A stretch of DNA of 64,000 nucleotides from Hyphomicrobium_A sp964493785 (lineage in GTDB: Bacteria; Pseudomonadota; Alphaproteobacteria; Rhizobiales; Hyphomicrobiaceae): assembly GCA_964493785.1 (NCBI GenBank), contig CAZBPM010000015.1, positions 53,810 to 117,809 on the forward strand, written 5' to 3'. The translations under genes and the position numbers were made by a program. Positions 43,002 to 51,343 of this stretch are shown one piece after another. Numbering within the stretch: the first letter of the stretch is position 1; every line of letters begins with the position of its first letter. Below the pieces are notes generated by a model. The model was given only the letters and a program-made list of their open reading frames with translations. It did not search any database and had not been told where the DNA came from.

Positions 43002-43870
43002 CGATGATCGGCAAGATGCGCTCGGTGCGCGATAGCCGCGATCCTCTGATGAAGTCTCTGGTGCAGCCAAGCCGACACCCCATCCGCGGCCAAGTGCGGC
43101 TCGCCAAGGGCGGGGTGCGGACGCTCGTTCATGGAGGCAGCGCTCGACCGGCGATGTACGTGTGCGCCCGCTGCAGCTTCGCCTATTCGCCTAACCACTT
43201 CCACGGGCCGGAGGACGCACGCCACGCGGCCGCACGCGAGCAGGCCGAGCGGTGCTGCGATAACCGGTGCCGCACGTGCCGTGCCCCTGTGCAGCGCTTT
43301 CACGCCCGCTGCGAGGACTGCAGCCGCAAGGACAGCACCCGGCAACGGCGCGCATGGGCCAAGCGGGCCAAGGTGGTGACGCTCGCCGAAACGGATTGGA
43401 TCTTCGCCGAGGGCTACGGGTACAACGAAGGCTACTTTGCGGAGATGAGCGAACTGGTCGAGTGGTGCGCGGACGAGGGCTGCCATCTTCCGTCCTACGT
43501 CAACCCGTGCCGCGAAATCATCCCGAGCCTGGACGCTGATCACATCCTCGAACAGTTGGACGAGGATCTGGGCTGCGAAGAAAGCGCTCTTGATCGTGTC
43601 GACGGCGTGGACGAACTCGTTGCAGCGATCGAGGCGTTCAACACCAAGAATGCCAACAACCACGTCGCTTGGATGGCGGACTCGACGCGCGTGATCATTC
43701 TCGACGCCGATGCCTTCAATGCCGAGTTCGGCACTGACGATCACGGGCGGCCTGACATGGGCTGGCGCGACAAGCCGCCGAGCGTCGACCCCATCACCAT
43801 GGACAAGTACCGCCTACGCCTCGCCGAATTGACCGGCGCCGCGAACACGGTCGAGCCGGAGGCAGCATGA
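42998..43870 (+). CDS. Zinc-finger-containing phage protein
   Basis: 290 residues. An N-terminal Cys/His cluster (YVCARCSFAY, CCDNRCRTCRAPV, RCEDCSRKD) could bind two zinc ions. The C-terminal 170 residues are acidic and helical (HILEQLDEDLGCEESALDRVDGVDELVAAIEAFNTKN in part). No named family. Overlaps the cytosine methyltransferase gene by four bases. Confidence 0.65.
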   Translation: MTMIGKMRSVRDSRDPLMKSLVQPSRHPIRGQVRLAKGGVRTLVHGGSARPAMYVCARCSFAYSPNHFHGPEDARHAAAREQAERCCDNRCRTCRAPVQRFHARCEDCSRKDSTRQRRAWAKRAKVVTLAETDWIFAEGYGYNEGYFAEMSELVEWCADEGCHLPSYVNPCREIIPSLDADHILEQLDEDLGCEESALDRVDGVDELVAAIEAFNTKNANNHVAWMADSTRVIILDADAFNAEFGTDDHGRPDMGWRDKPPSVDPITMDKYRLRLAELTGAANTVEPEAA

Positions 43871-45717
43871 GCGACCGGCGCACACACACGACTGAAGTCG
43901 AGATCCGCCACGCGCATCTGTTCTGCGGCATCGGGGGCGGCGCCAAGGGCTTCAACAAGGGGCAGGCTCGCGTCGGCTCAATGGTCGCGCGATTCCGCTG
44001 CCTCGGCGGTGTCGACGTCGACGCGGCGGCGGTGAAGGACTTCGGCCGCATCGTCGGCGTGCCGGCGACGCGGCTCGATATGTTCAGCCGAGAGCAGTAT
44101 CGCGCTTTTCACGGCCGAGATCCTGGCGCCGACTGGCGCGAGGCGACGCCTGACGACATCCGCGGCGCTTTCCAGAACGAGCACCCGCACATCGTGTTCC
44201 TCTCGGCGCCGTGCAAAGGCTTCTCGGGGCTGCTGTCCGAGACGCAATCGAAGACGGCCAAATATCAGGCGCTCAACGGGCTGACGCTGCGCGGCGTGTG
44301 GCTGATGCTGGAGGCCTACGTCGACAACCCGGTCGAGTTGATCGTATTCGAGAACGTGCCTCGCATTGCCACGCGGGGCCGGCCGCTGCTCGACAAGATC
44401 GTCGCGCTGTTCCGCGCCTACGGTTACGCGGTGGCGGAAACGACCCACGACTGCGGGGAACTCGGCGGGCTCGCCCAGAGCCGCAAGCGCTTCCTGCTCG
44501 TCGCCCGGCACACGAGCAAGGTGCAGCCGTTCCTCTACGAGCCTCCCAAGCGGTCGCTGCGCGGCGTTGGCGAGGTGCTGGACAAGCTCCCGGTGCCAGG
44601 TCCCGACGCCATCCTGCCTATGCACCGGGTTCCGTCGCTGCAGTGGCAGACGTGGGTCCGCCTCGCGTTCGTCGAGGCGGGCAGCGACTGGCGTTCGCTC
44701 AACAAGCTGCGCGTCGAGGGCGGCGTGCTGTCTGACTACGCGATTGCACCGGACGCTGATTGGCACGGTGGGGTTCTCGGCGTGAAGGGCTGGGGCGATA
44801 CGTCGGCGACGGTGACGAGCCGCAGTTGCCCGACGACGGGCGCCTATGCCGTCGCGGACCCGCGTGTCGACGGGCACGAAAAGTCGGTGCAGCTCGGCGT
44901 GCGGCCATGGGACCAGGCGGCGGGGGTCGTCACCGGCAAGATGTTTGCGGGGGGTGGTCCGCACTCCGTCGCCGATCCGCGGATGCTGGGCGGCCCCCGG
45001 TTCAACAACGTCTATCGCATCGTGCGCTGGGATCAGGTGTCGCCGGCCGTCGCTGGCGCCGGCGGCCCTGCAAACGGCCTCGCTGTGGCGGACCCGCGCT
45101 CAGACACGGGCTTCGCCGGTGCCGGCAAGTATCGCGTGACCGAATTCGGTGAAGCGGCCGGCACGGTCATCGCCGCGTCGACGACGGGGCAGGGCGCTTT
45201 CGTCGTCGCTGATCCGCGTCCGGAAGCCTTCCGCGACGGCAAAGAAGCTTACACGACCGCCGGACACTACGGCGTCATGCCGTGGGACGGATCAGCCGGC
45301 GCCGTCACGGCCAACGGCCAGCACGATAACGGCCGCTGGTCGGTCGCGGACCCGCGCGCCGTCGACGCGCTGCCGGCGAAAGAGGACCGACTGTTCACCG
45401 TCATCCGCGCCCTCGACGGCACGTGGCACCGTCCGTTCACGACGCTCGAACTGGCGGCGCTTCAGAGCCTCGTCGATCCGGAGGAGGTGCTGGAGCTTGA
45501 AGGGCTGAGCGATAGCGCGTGGCGCGAGCGCATCGGCAACATGGTGCCGCCCGCTGCGGCCGAGGCGATCGCCAGCGTGATGGGCAAGACGCTGCTGCTC
45601 GCGTGGGCCGGCGAGACTTTCATGCTGTCGGCCGAACCCATCTGGGTGCAGCCGATCGCCGTGGCGCTGATGGCGGCCACGGCAAACGGGCTCGTCGACC
45701 TGGGGAGGCGGGCTTGA
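43867..45717 (+). CDS. DNA C5-cytosine methyltransferase with internal VADPR repeats
   Basis: 616 residues. Motif I LFCGIGGGAKGF, motif IV with catalytic C116 (SAPCKGFSG), motif VI IVFENV and the C-terminal IGNMVPPAAAEAIAS are all present, so the enzyme looks active. Between the motifs, at codons starting 44851, 44968, 45085, 45205 and 45343, VADPR recurs with a 39-46-residue period, giving a repetitive region in place of an ordinary target-recognition domain. Such large enzymes occur in phages and may modify DNA against restriction. Confidence 0.9.
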   Translation: MSDRRTHTTEVEIRHAHLFCGIGGGAKGFNKGQARVGSMVARFRCLGGVDVDAAAVKDFGRIVGVPATRLDMFSREQYRAFHGRDPGADWREATPDDIRGAFQNEHPHIVFLSAPCKGFSGLLSETQSKTAKYQALNGLTLRGVWLMLEAYVDNPVELIVFENVPRIATRGRPLLDKIVALFRAYGYAVAETTHDCGELGGLAQSRKRFLLVARHTSKVQPFLYEPPKRSLRGVGEVLDKLPVPGPDAILPMHRVPSLQWQTWVRLAFVEAGSDWRSLNKLRVEGGVLSDYAIAPDADWHGGVLGVKGWGDTSATVTSRSCPTTGAYAVADPRVDGHEKSVQLGVRPWDQAAGVVTGKMFAGGGPHSVADPRMLGGPRFNNVYRIVRWDQVSPAVAGAGGPANGLAVADPRSDTGFAGAGKYRVTEFGEAAGTVIAASTTGQGAFVVADPRPEAFRDGKEAYTTAGHYGVMPWDGSAGAVTANGQHDNGRWSVADPRAVDALPAKEDRLFTVIRALDGTWHRPFTTLELAALQSLVDPEEVLELEGLSDSAWRERIGNMVPPAAAEAIASVMGKTLLLAWAGETFMLSAEPIWVQPIAVALMAATANGLVDLGRRA

Positions 45718-45719
45718 GC

Positions 45720-45971
45720 CTAGCTGTAGCAGACGTGCCGCGGAGTGATGACCGCAACGCCATCCTCAAGCATGCCGAGGTCGGCCATGCCGTCGGCGAA
45801 AGCCTCGATCTCGGCAACACGAGTCGCGAAGGCGGCGTCCTGATGGTGCCAGCGATGGCCGTACGGCAGCAGCCCGGTCAAGTCGGCGAGCGCGCCGCGC
45901 GTCATGAAGCCGGGAACGCCGCGGCTGGTGCGGAAATCGGTGCCGCTCATGTCGGCCTTGAAGAATTGCAT
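45720..45971 (-). CDS. Hypothetical protein on the opposite strand
   Basis: 83 residues from the ATG preceded by GGGGG (a longer start at 46022 is possible). It exactly fills the gap between two plus-strand genes, and composition (GVPGFMTRGALADLTGLLPYGHRW, helical tail) looks coding. Being antisense inside a long operon is unusual. No family recognised. Confidence 0.45.
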   Translation of the reverse strand: MQFFKADMSGTDFRTSRGVPGFMTRGALADLTGLLPYGHRWHHQDAAFATRVAEIEAFADGMADLGMLEDGVAVITPRHVCYS

Positions 45972-46036
45972 TTGAGCCCCCGCTCTCGATTCGGAACCCG
46001 CAACGATGACTTCGATCAGCATGGGGCGCAAGCAGC

Positions 46037-46438
46037 ATGACCAACCCCCGCGCTCCGCTCGACGACTATGCCCGGCACTGCATCGCCGATTGCCCGAACA
46101 CCATCGTCTCGTGGTTCCTCTCCGCGTCGTTCCTCTACTACTGCCGGGACATCTCGCTGCTGACCGACGCCTATTACGACGAACTATGCCGCGATCTGGC
46201 CGCGCGCTGGGACGGCATCGAGCACCAGCACAAGCACCTCGTCGACCGTGCGGCGCTCGACGCCGGGACCGGGTTCTATCTGACCGAGGACAGGTATCCG
46301 CTGCGCGTGATCGGCGCGGCGGAGTTCATTCTGCGTGAGGGCCCGCCGATCATGGGCGGCCGCACCGACGAGACCGAGGCGCCGCCGGCGCCCGCGCCGC
46401 AACGCCAAGCCAGACCACAGGGGGAGCTGTTCGCATGA
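46037..46438 (+). CDS. DNA ligase LigA-related protein
   Basis: 133 residues. YYDELCRDLAARWDGIEHQHKHLVD resembles the N-terminal YYxLD-type Ia domain of NAD-dependent ligase, as found in phage proteins annotated LigA-related. The adenylation domain is absent, so it is not itself a ligase; it may bind NAD or NMN. The tail is Pro-rich. Confidence 0.7.
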   Translation: MTNPRAPLDDYARHCIADCPNTIVSWFLSASFLYYCRDISLLTDAYYDELCRDLAARWDGIEHQHKHLVDRAALDAGTGFYLTEDRYPLRVIGAAEFILREGPPIMGGRTDETEAPPAPAPQRQARPQGELFA

Positions 46439-46890
46439 GCAAGATCTATGTCGCATCGAGCTGGAGGAACCCGTTGCAGCCGCTCGTCGTGGCCGCGCTG
46501 ACGGCCGCCGGGCATGAAGCATATGACTTCCGCAACCCGCCGGGCGGAATCCCCAACGGCTTTCGTTGGTCTGAGATCGACCCGAACTGGGAGGCATGGA
46601 GCGCCGCGGCATATCGCGAGAAGCTGAAGCATCCACTCGCACAGCGCGGGTTCACCAGCGACTTCGACGGCATGAAGTGGGCGGATACCTGCCTGCTCGT
46701 TCTGCCGTGCGGCCGCTCGGCCCACCTCGAGCTGGGTTGGTGCGCTGGCGCCGGCAAGCGAACGATCATCCTCACGCGCGATGGTGAGGAGCCAGAGCTT
46801 ATGGCTCTGCTCGCGGATCACATCTGCGTATCGATGCCGGAAGTTCTCACCCTGCTGGAGACACCGGCCACGCAACAGGCGGTCGCATGA
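46435..46890 (+). CDS. Nucleoside 2-deoxyribosyltransferase-like protein
   Basis: 151 residues. The IYVASSWRNPLQPLVVAALTAAG beginning, WADTCLLVLPCGRSAHLELGWCAGAGKRTII and a short acidic loop are typical of phage members of the 2-deoxyribosyltransferase/MTH538-like fold, with the catalytic Glu in HLELGW. It may act in nucleotide metabolism or NAD-type signalling during infection. Confidence 0.82.
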   Translation: MSKIYVASSWRNPLQPLVVAALTAAGHEAYDFRNPPGGIPNGFRWSEIDPNWEAWSAAAYREKLKHPLAQRGFTSDFDGMKWADTCLLVLPCGRSAHLELGWCAGAGKRTIILTRDGEEPELMALLADHICVSMPEVLTLLETPATQQAVA

Positions 46891-47411
46891 AACCGCTTCG
46901 TTTCACCGCCGACGATGCCGAGCGCGCCTATGAGGCCTGGACCTGCAACTGCGGACCGGCTGCGCTCGCCGCCATCTGCGGGCTGACGCTCGACGAGGTG
47001 CGCTCGCACCTTAAGGGCTTCGACCAGAAGCACTACACCAACCCGACGATGATGTTCGACGCGCTCAAGAGCATCGGCATTTTCTTCACATACGCCCGTG
47101 GTCACCTCGGGACAGAGCGTTGGCCGAGCTACGGCCTCGCGCGCATCCAGTGGGACGGACCATGGACCGCGCCGGGCGCCAATCCGAAATGGGCTTACCG
47201 GCAGACGCATTGGGTCGGCGCGGCGTTCCGGCCCGGGCATCTTGGCCCGCCAAGCGTCGGCGTCTGGGACGTCAACGCGCTGGGCAACGGCACCGGCTGG
47301 TGCTCGCTCAAGGATTGGTCGGAAACGCTGGTGCCGCACATCCTGAAGGAATGCGTGCCGCGCGCGAGCGGCGGCTGGCACATCACCCATGCGATCGAGG
47401 TGGCGAGATGA
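46887..47411 (+). CDS. Papain-like fold protein (C39-like)
   Basis: 174 residues. CNCGPAALAAICGLTLDEVRSHL is the wording of a papain-like Cys active site, with RQTHWVGAAF supplying a candidate His and VGVWDVNALG an acidic/Asn residue. This fits phage proteins with a C39-like peptidase fold. A protease or transglutaminase-like activity is inferred, not shown. Confidence 0.65.
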   Translation: MKPLRFTADDAERAYEAWTCNCGPAALAAICGLTLDEVRSHLKGFDQKHYTNPTMMFDALKSIGIFFTYARGHLGTERWPSYGLARIQWDGPWTAPGANPKWAYRQTHWVGAAFRPGHLGPPSVGVWDVNALGNGTGWCSLKDWSETLVPHILKECVPRASGGWHITHAIEVAR

Positions 47412-47620
47412 TGACTTACAAGGAGTTCATGGCTCTGCCGAGGGGCGGCTGGCTCGAAGCGGATGCAAGTGAGGACGTCATTGTCCTGCGCGACATCAAG
47501 ACGGGCGAAGCGGTGGTCGAGATAGCCGCGGAACTGAACAGCGGCGAAGCCGCTCAGGCCGCAAGGCGGCCCAGCGCGAGCGCCGGCCATCCAAACAACG
47601 GCGAGCAGGCGGAAGAGTGA
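47408..47620 (+). CDS. Small hypothetical phage protein
   Basis: 70 residues; a short beta-rich start (DVIVLRDIKTGEAVVEIA) then a disordered tail. Overlaps the previous gene by four bases (ATGATG start). No family recognised. Confidence 0.55.
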   Translation: MMTYKEFMALPRGGWLEADASEDVIVLRDIKTGEAVVEIAAELNSGEAAQAARRPSASAGHPNNGEQAEE

Positions 47621-47633
47621 GGCGGAGCTAAGC

Positions 47634-47894
47634 ATGCCACCCAGAACACAAGGCACCATGCCAGCGGGCGCGGCGACGGTCGGCAGTCTCATCGCAGAGG
47701 GCCGTCGCATCCGCGGCACCTGCAGCGACTGCGGGCATAAACGTCTGCTCACCATGGAGGCGATGGCGGCGATCAACCCCGCCACGCTGTTGAGCGAGGT
47801 GCACCGCAAGATGTTCTGCGGCGCGTGCGGGTCGAAACAGGTCATCGCCACGTCGGAGACGCTGCGCGATGTGCGGCAGGGAAGGGAGCGGTGA
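47634..47894 (+). CDS. Small zinc-ribbon protein
   Basis: 86 residues with CSDCGHKRLL and FCGACGSKQV, two CxxC knuckles of a zinc ribbon. The stop shares one base with the next start (TGATG). One of several Cys-pair proteins in this operon; function unknown. Confidence 0.68.
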   Translation: MPPRTQGTMPAGAATVGSLIAEGRRIRGTCSDCGHKRLLTMEAMAAINPATLLSEVHRKMFCGACGSKQVIATSETLRDVRQGRER

Positions 47895-48211
47895 TGGGAC
47901 CTAATACGCAAGAGTGGCTGCTGTCGCAGGCCAAGCACATGATGCAGCCGGGCGATGACGCACTCCCGGGTGTGTCGCCGACCGCAAAGTGTCTCGCGCT
48001 CGACATGATTGGGATGCTCTCGGCAGTTTGGGAAGTCGACGAGCAGGACGGCCGGCGCATCGTGATATCCGATTGGGCCGTGCACCGTATGGCGCTTGCC
48101 ATAGCTGCTATCGGTGCCGTTGGCGTCGATCAGTTCGACGGGTGCACGGGAGACGAGCGAAGGGAAAAGCTCGCATTCGTGTGCGGCGTCTTGCAAGCGG
48201 CGGTGCGCTGA
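47894..48211 (+). CDS. Hypothetical phage protein
   Basis: 105 residues, predicted helical (MALAIAAIGAVGVDQF). Overlaps both neighbours by one base (TGATG). No recognised family. Confidence 0.58.
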   Translation: MGPNTQEWLLSQAKHMMQPGDDALPGVSPTAKCLALDMIGMLSAVWEVDEQDGRRIVISDWAVHRMALAIAAIGAVGVDQFDGCTGDERREKLAFVCGVLQAAVR

Positions 48212-48537
48212 TGGACCACGCCGAGGAGCAATCCATGTGGCGCGCCATCGGGGCGTGCGAGCAGTCCTGCGACGACAACGAAGCAGCAAACGAGCGTATG
48301 CAGAATGCCGTCTCCGCCGACCTCGTTCGCATGCAACTCCAAATATCCGAGCTCCGGCTGAGCGATCGGCTGGCTTTCGTGCTGGTGCTGATGTTCGGCA
48401 TCGGTGTCGGCGTCTTTGCCGCCACCAACGCATGGAAGGCGGAGGCCGAAGCGGCGAAGTGGACGCCGACGACCTACATCTGCCCCGGCCCATTGGGCAT
48501 CGATCCGAAGCCGCATGGCTGGAAAGGCGGCGTGTGA
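48211..48537 (+). CDS. Small membrane protein
   Basis: 108 residues. An acidic helical N-terminus precedes one membrane helix (AFVLVLMFGIGVGVFAATNAW) and a short external tail with one Cys. It is followed by another single-pass protein, so the two may act as a pair at the inner membrane. Confidence 0.62.
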   Translation: MDHAEEQSMWRAIGACEQSCDDNEAANERMQNAVSADLVRMQLQISELRLSDRLAFVLVLMFGIGVGVFAATNAWKAEAEAAKWTPTTYICPGPLGIDPKPHGWKGGV

Positions 48538-49103
48538 TGGCACTCGACAAGCCAGTGGTGACGCACAACCTGCCCGACCTTTTCGGGAACTCTGCCGCGC
48601 CGCCGATCGACCCCGATGCCGCGCTCGTGCAGCACGTCGTCGACGTGATGATCCGCTTCAACGGCAAGCTGGCGAACATCCTGATCGACTCCTACTCCGA
48701 CATGGCGCAACTGAGCTGGGTCGCAGCGATGTTCTGCGGCATCGGCGTCGCCGCAGTCGGTGTGCTCGTCGTGTCCTACGTCCTGCACGGGCTGAGCAAA
48801 ATGGGGGAGGCGCGCCGCCACGGTCGCACGGCCGAGCGCCTGGCGCGGCTGGCGTGGGATGAGCTGTCGCCGGCAGACGTGCTCTATGCCGAACGCCATT
48901 GGCCTGAGCCGTTCGCGCTCGCGCGCTACATCGACGGACGCCGCAGACACCGCGACGCCCGTAGCCGCTGGCTGGACCCGGACCTTACGGGCACCGAGCG
49001 CGTGCATCAGCGCTGGGAGTTCGCGAATGTCAGCAAGCGCACCCCTGCGAAGGAGCATCTCGGCGGCTGGCTGCACGACGAGGCGGAGGCGGAGCGCACA
49101 TGA
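48537..49103 (+). CDS. Membrane-anchored phage protein
   Basis: 188 residues. One membrane helix (AAMFCGIGVAAVGVLVVSYVL) follows an acidic start; the cytoplasmic-type C-terminal domain is basic (RRHGRTAERLARLAW...RRRHRDARSRWLDP). Overlaps the next gene by four bases. Role unknown. Confidence 0.62.
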   Translation: MALDKPVVTHNLPDLFGNSAAPPIDPDAALVQHVVDVMIRFNGKLANILIDSYSDMAQLSWVAAMFCGIGVAAVGVLVVSYVLHGLSKMGEARRHGRTAERLARLAWDELSPADVLYAERHWPEPFALARYIDGRRRHRDARSRWLDPDLTGTERVHQRWEFANVSKRTPAKEHLGGWLHDEAEAERT

Positions 49104-49363
49104 GCGAGGACTTCACAGCGCTGCACAAGCGTATCGTCGAGGCGGTCGTCGTCCAGATCGTCAAGGAACCGGTCGCAGCCGGCTTTGGCGTCGACGAGGT
49201 GCTGACGGTGCTGGAAGGCGTCATCGTCGGCGTCATGACGCTGAGCATCAAACCCTTCGGCGACGCGGAAGTGCTGGAGATGCTGTTCCGCAGCGCACAG
49301 GACCGCCTCGCGGCGGACCGCGCGGCACGGCTGGCCGAGATAACCGCAGCGGGGGAAGCGTGA
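49100..49363 (+). CDS. Small hypothetical phage protein
   Basis: 87 residues, helical (VLTVLEGVIVGVMTLSIKPFGD). The stop overlaps the GTG start of the next gene. No family recognised. Confidence 0.6.
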   Translation: MSEDFTALHKRIVEAVVVQIVKEPVAAGFGVDEVLTVLEGVIVGVMTLSIKPFGDAEVLEMLFRSAQDRLAADRAARLAEITAAGEA

Positions 49364-50367
49364 CCGATCTGTTCTATCCCGTCACCCCCGACATGCCGGC
49401 GATCGGCGTGCGCGTCGTCGTCGTCTGGGCAGGCCGCGAATTGAGCGCAGCACGCACCCGCGACAAGAACAGCGGCGCCGTGCGCTGGGTGACGACCGAG
49501 CACGGTCAACTCGTAACGCTGCCACCAAGGGGCCTAGAGAGCCGCTGGGGCGAGGAGCCGGACGCCTGGCGACCCGAGCACCCCGACAGGTGGAAGGCGG
49601 CCCTGCCAGAGCCGCTGGCGTCCTGGACATCATCGCTTGCGGCGAGCGACGAGGCCGCGGCCGCGCGCCAGGTCGCCCGCGAGCGTGAACAGTTCATCGC
49701 CGGCCTCGGCGGCAACCGTTATGCGGCGATGACCGCGCAAGCCGAGCAATCGGCACGGACGCGCGCGGAGATCGAGGCCGAGCTGGGCGCCGTCGACGAA
49801 GCGCGCGCATCCGAACGGCAATGGTGGCTTGGCGAGCTGCTCAGCTATTCGCCCGCCGGCGAGATCTCGGTGCGCGAGGCCGAGGGCCGGCTCGCCCGCG
49901 CCATCCTCACCGACGGCATCAAGGGCAAGCACGGCGGGCCCGCGGGAATGAGCGAAACCTCGAGCGCGCTGTCGGGCTTCGTGCATGAAACGCTACTTTC
50001 GAGCGACGCCGACGGCATGCTCGAGCGCTTCGAGCCAACGCCGCGGGATCTCGCCGACTATACGACGGCGTTCGCATGGTTCACGGCGCTCAACCCGCCG
50101 GAGCTGTGGCACCACTCGCGGAAAGCGTGGACGCTCAGCCAGGCGCAGTGCGTGCTGGTGTGGCGCATGATCATGCCGCCGCTGTCGTGGCGCTCGATCG
50201 CCAAGAACGCCGGCGGCAGCCATGTCGGCGCGCAGCAGATCTACGGCGCCGCGCTCGCCGGCGTCACGCGGGCGGCGAACGGCCAGGCGGTGCTGCAGCA
50301 CGTGAAGGTGCGCGACCGCATGGCGGCGCTGAAAGAGCGGAATCGGAGAGCGAGGGCGGAGGCATGA
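49360..50367 (+). CDS. Hypothetical phage DNA-binding-type protein
   Basis: 335 residues from GTG 49360. A beta-rich N-terminal third (VRVVVVWAGRELSAARTRDKNSGAVRWVT) leads into helical segments and a C-terminal region (PPLSWRSIAKNAGGSHVGAQQIYGAALAGVTRAANG) that reads as a helix-turn-helix. It could be a late regulator or antitermination factor; this is inference from the C-terminus only. Confidence 0.6.
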   Translation: MTDLFYPVTPDMPAIGVRVVVVWAGRELSAARTRDKNSGAVRWVTTEHGQLVTLPPRGLESRWGEEPDAWRPEHPDRWKAALPEPLASWTSSLAASDEAAAARQVAREREQFIAGLGGNRYAAMTAQAEQSARTRAEIEAELGAVDEARASERQWWLGELLSYSPAGEISVREAEGRLARAILTDGIKGKHGGPAGMSETSSALSGFVHETLLSSDADGMLERFEPTPRDLADYTTAFAWFTALNPPELWHHSRKAWTLSQAQCVLVWRMIMPPLSWRSIAKNAGGSHVGAQQIYGAALAGVTRAANGQAVLQHVKVRDRMAALKERNRRARAEA

Positions 50368-50984
50368 GCAAGCAGGCGGACATTCACATTCAGACACTGA
50401 AACAGCAATACAACCTCGCAACGGCAGCCGAGCTGCCGCCGCGGGAGAAACCCGCCGACGAGCACGTGCAGACGCGCGTGCGCTGGTCGCGTGAGAAAAA
50501 GCACGCCTTTCGCGAGATGCGGCCGGCGGCGCTGTGCATCGTCGCCACCGACGGGCCCGTCTCGATCGTCACCTATGACGCCGGCGGCAGGGTGACCGGC
50601 CGGTTCGGGCACAATCGAGGGTGCTGGCCCGCACGGGTCGCAAGCACGGCAGCGTGGGAGGACAATATCTCCGGCGCCTACGACAAGAACCCGTTCGTGC
50701 ACACCGGCGTGCAGATCCGCGTCTGGTGCGGCGACGAGCGCAAGCGTGACCGGCTGGCCGAGGCCGTGACGGGGCTGCTGGCGGAGATGAGCGAGGAGGC
50801 CATGGGGCAGGTGCTGCGCGCCGGCTTCATCGACATCGGGCCCGAGGTCGACCTTGGCCTGCTCGAGCTGCGCATTCACGACATCGCCGAGCGGCTTGGC
50901 ATCGGCGTGTGGGACGACGAGGCGTTGAGCACCTGGCTCGACGAGGCGGTGGCGCGGGAAGCGCGCAGACGTGTAGGGCGCTGA
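50364..50984 (+). CDS. Hypothetical phage protein
   Basis: 206 residues; a mixed fold with two Cys (LCIVATDGPVSIVTYDAG, GCWPARVA) and a helical C-terminus. It overlaps the preceding gene by four bases and ends inside the arm of a large stem-loop. No family recognised. Confidence 0.6.
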   Translation: MSKQADIHIQTLKQQYNLATAAELPPREKPADEHVQTRVRWSREKKHAFREMRPAALCIVATDGPVSIVTYDAGGRVTGRFGHNRGCWPARVASTAAWEDNISGAYDKNPFVHTGVQIRVWCGDERKRDRLAEAVTGLLAEMSEEAMGQVLRAGFIDIGPEVDLGLLELRIHDIAERLGIGVWDDEALSTWLDEAVAREARRRVGR

Positions 50985-51047
50985 CACGAGCGGATGGTTA
51001 GGGCCGACGGCGGCGGACAGTAGCGTGAGCCGCCGCCGCTCGTGTCA
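50982..51047 (+). other. Large stem-loop after the rightward operon
   Basis: Outer arms TGACACGAGCGG (50982-50993) and CCGCTCGTGTCA (51036-51047) pair perfectly over 12 bp. An alternative inner stem GGCGGCGG/CCGCCGCC (51009-51016 with 51030-51037) competes with part of the outer arm. It has no T-run. It may stabilise the mRNA end or switch between folds. Confidence 0.65.
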
Positions 51048-51085
51048 GAGAACAGCGTGCATGCGTTCAACCGGAGAACCGGACG

Positions 51086-51310
51086 ATGAGCAACGACAAC
51101 CGGCCGGTCATGGCCAATGGCGATGAGCCGATGCTGCAATTCTTCGCCTACGAGCATCTGCCGGCGACACTGCAGGAGATCAGCCAGCCGTTCGGCGACC
51201 TTGCCCGGCAAATGGTCATGACGCTGCCGCGCAATCCTGAGCGCACGGCAGGGCTGCGCAAGCTGCTCGAGGCGAAGGACTGCGCCGTGCGGGCCAAGCT
51301 GTTCAAGTAA
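51086..51310 (+). CDS. Small phage protein, candidate Acb2/Tad1-like hairpin
   Basis: 74 residues. The pattern FAYEHLPATLQEISQPFGDLA, then LPRNPERTAGLRKLLEAKDCAVRAKL, is two helices joined by a Pro turn and is common in phages as a small stand-alone gene. It resembles the helical-hairpin proteins grouped with anti-CBASS/anti-Thoeris sponges (Acb2/Tad1), but that link is by pattern, not by alignment. Confidence 0.75.
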   Translation: MSNDNRPVMANGDEPMLQFFAYEHLPATLQEISQPFGDLARQMVMTLPRNPERTAGLRKLLEAKDCAVRAKLFK

Positions 51311-51343
51311 CCGTGCGTAGATCTAAACCGAGGGGAGACGAAA

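Noticed and set aside
47195..48679. 494-codon minus-strand frame
   Set aside because: Runs antisense to five tightly coupled plus-strand genes; Arg/Ser/Pro-rich shadow typical of high GC.
50982..51047. Hammerhead or classical terminator
   Set aside because: No CUGAUGA or GAAA core and no T-run follows the hairpin.
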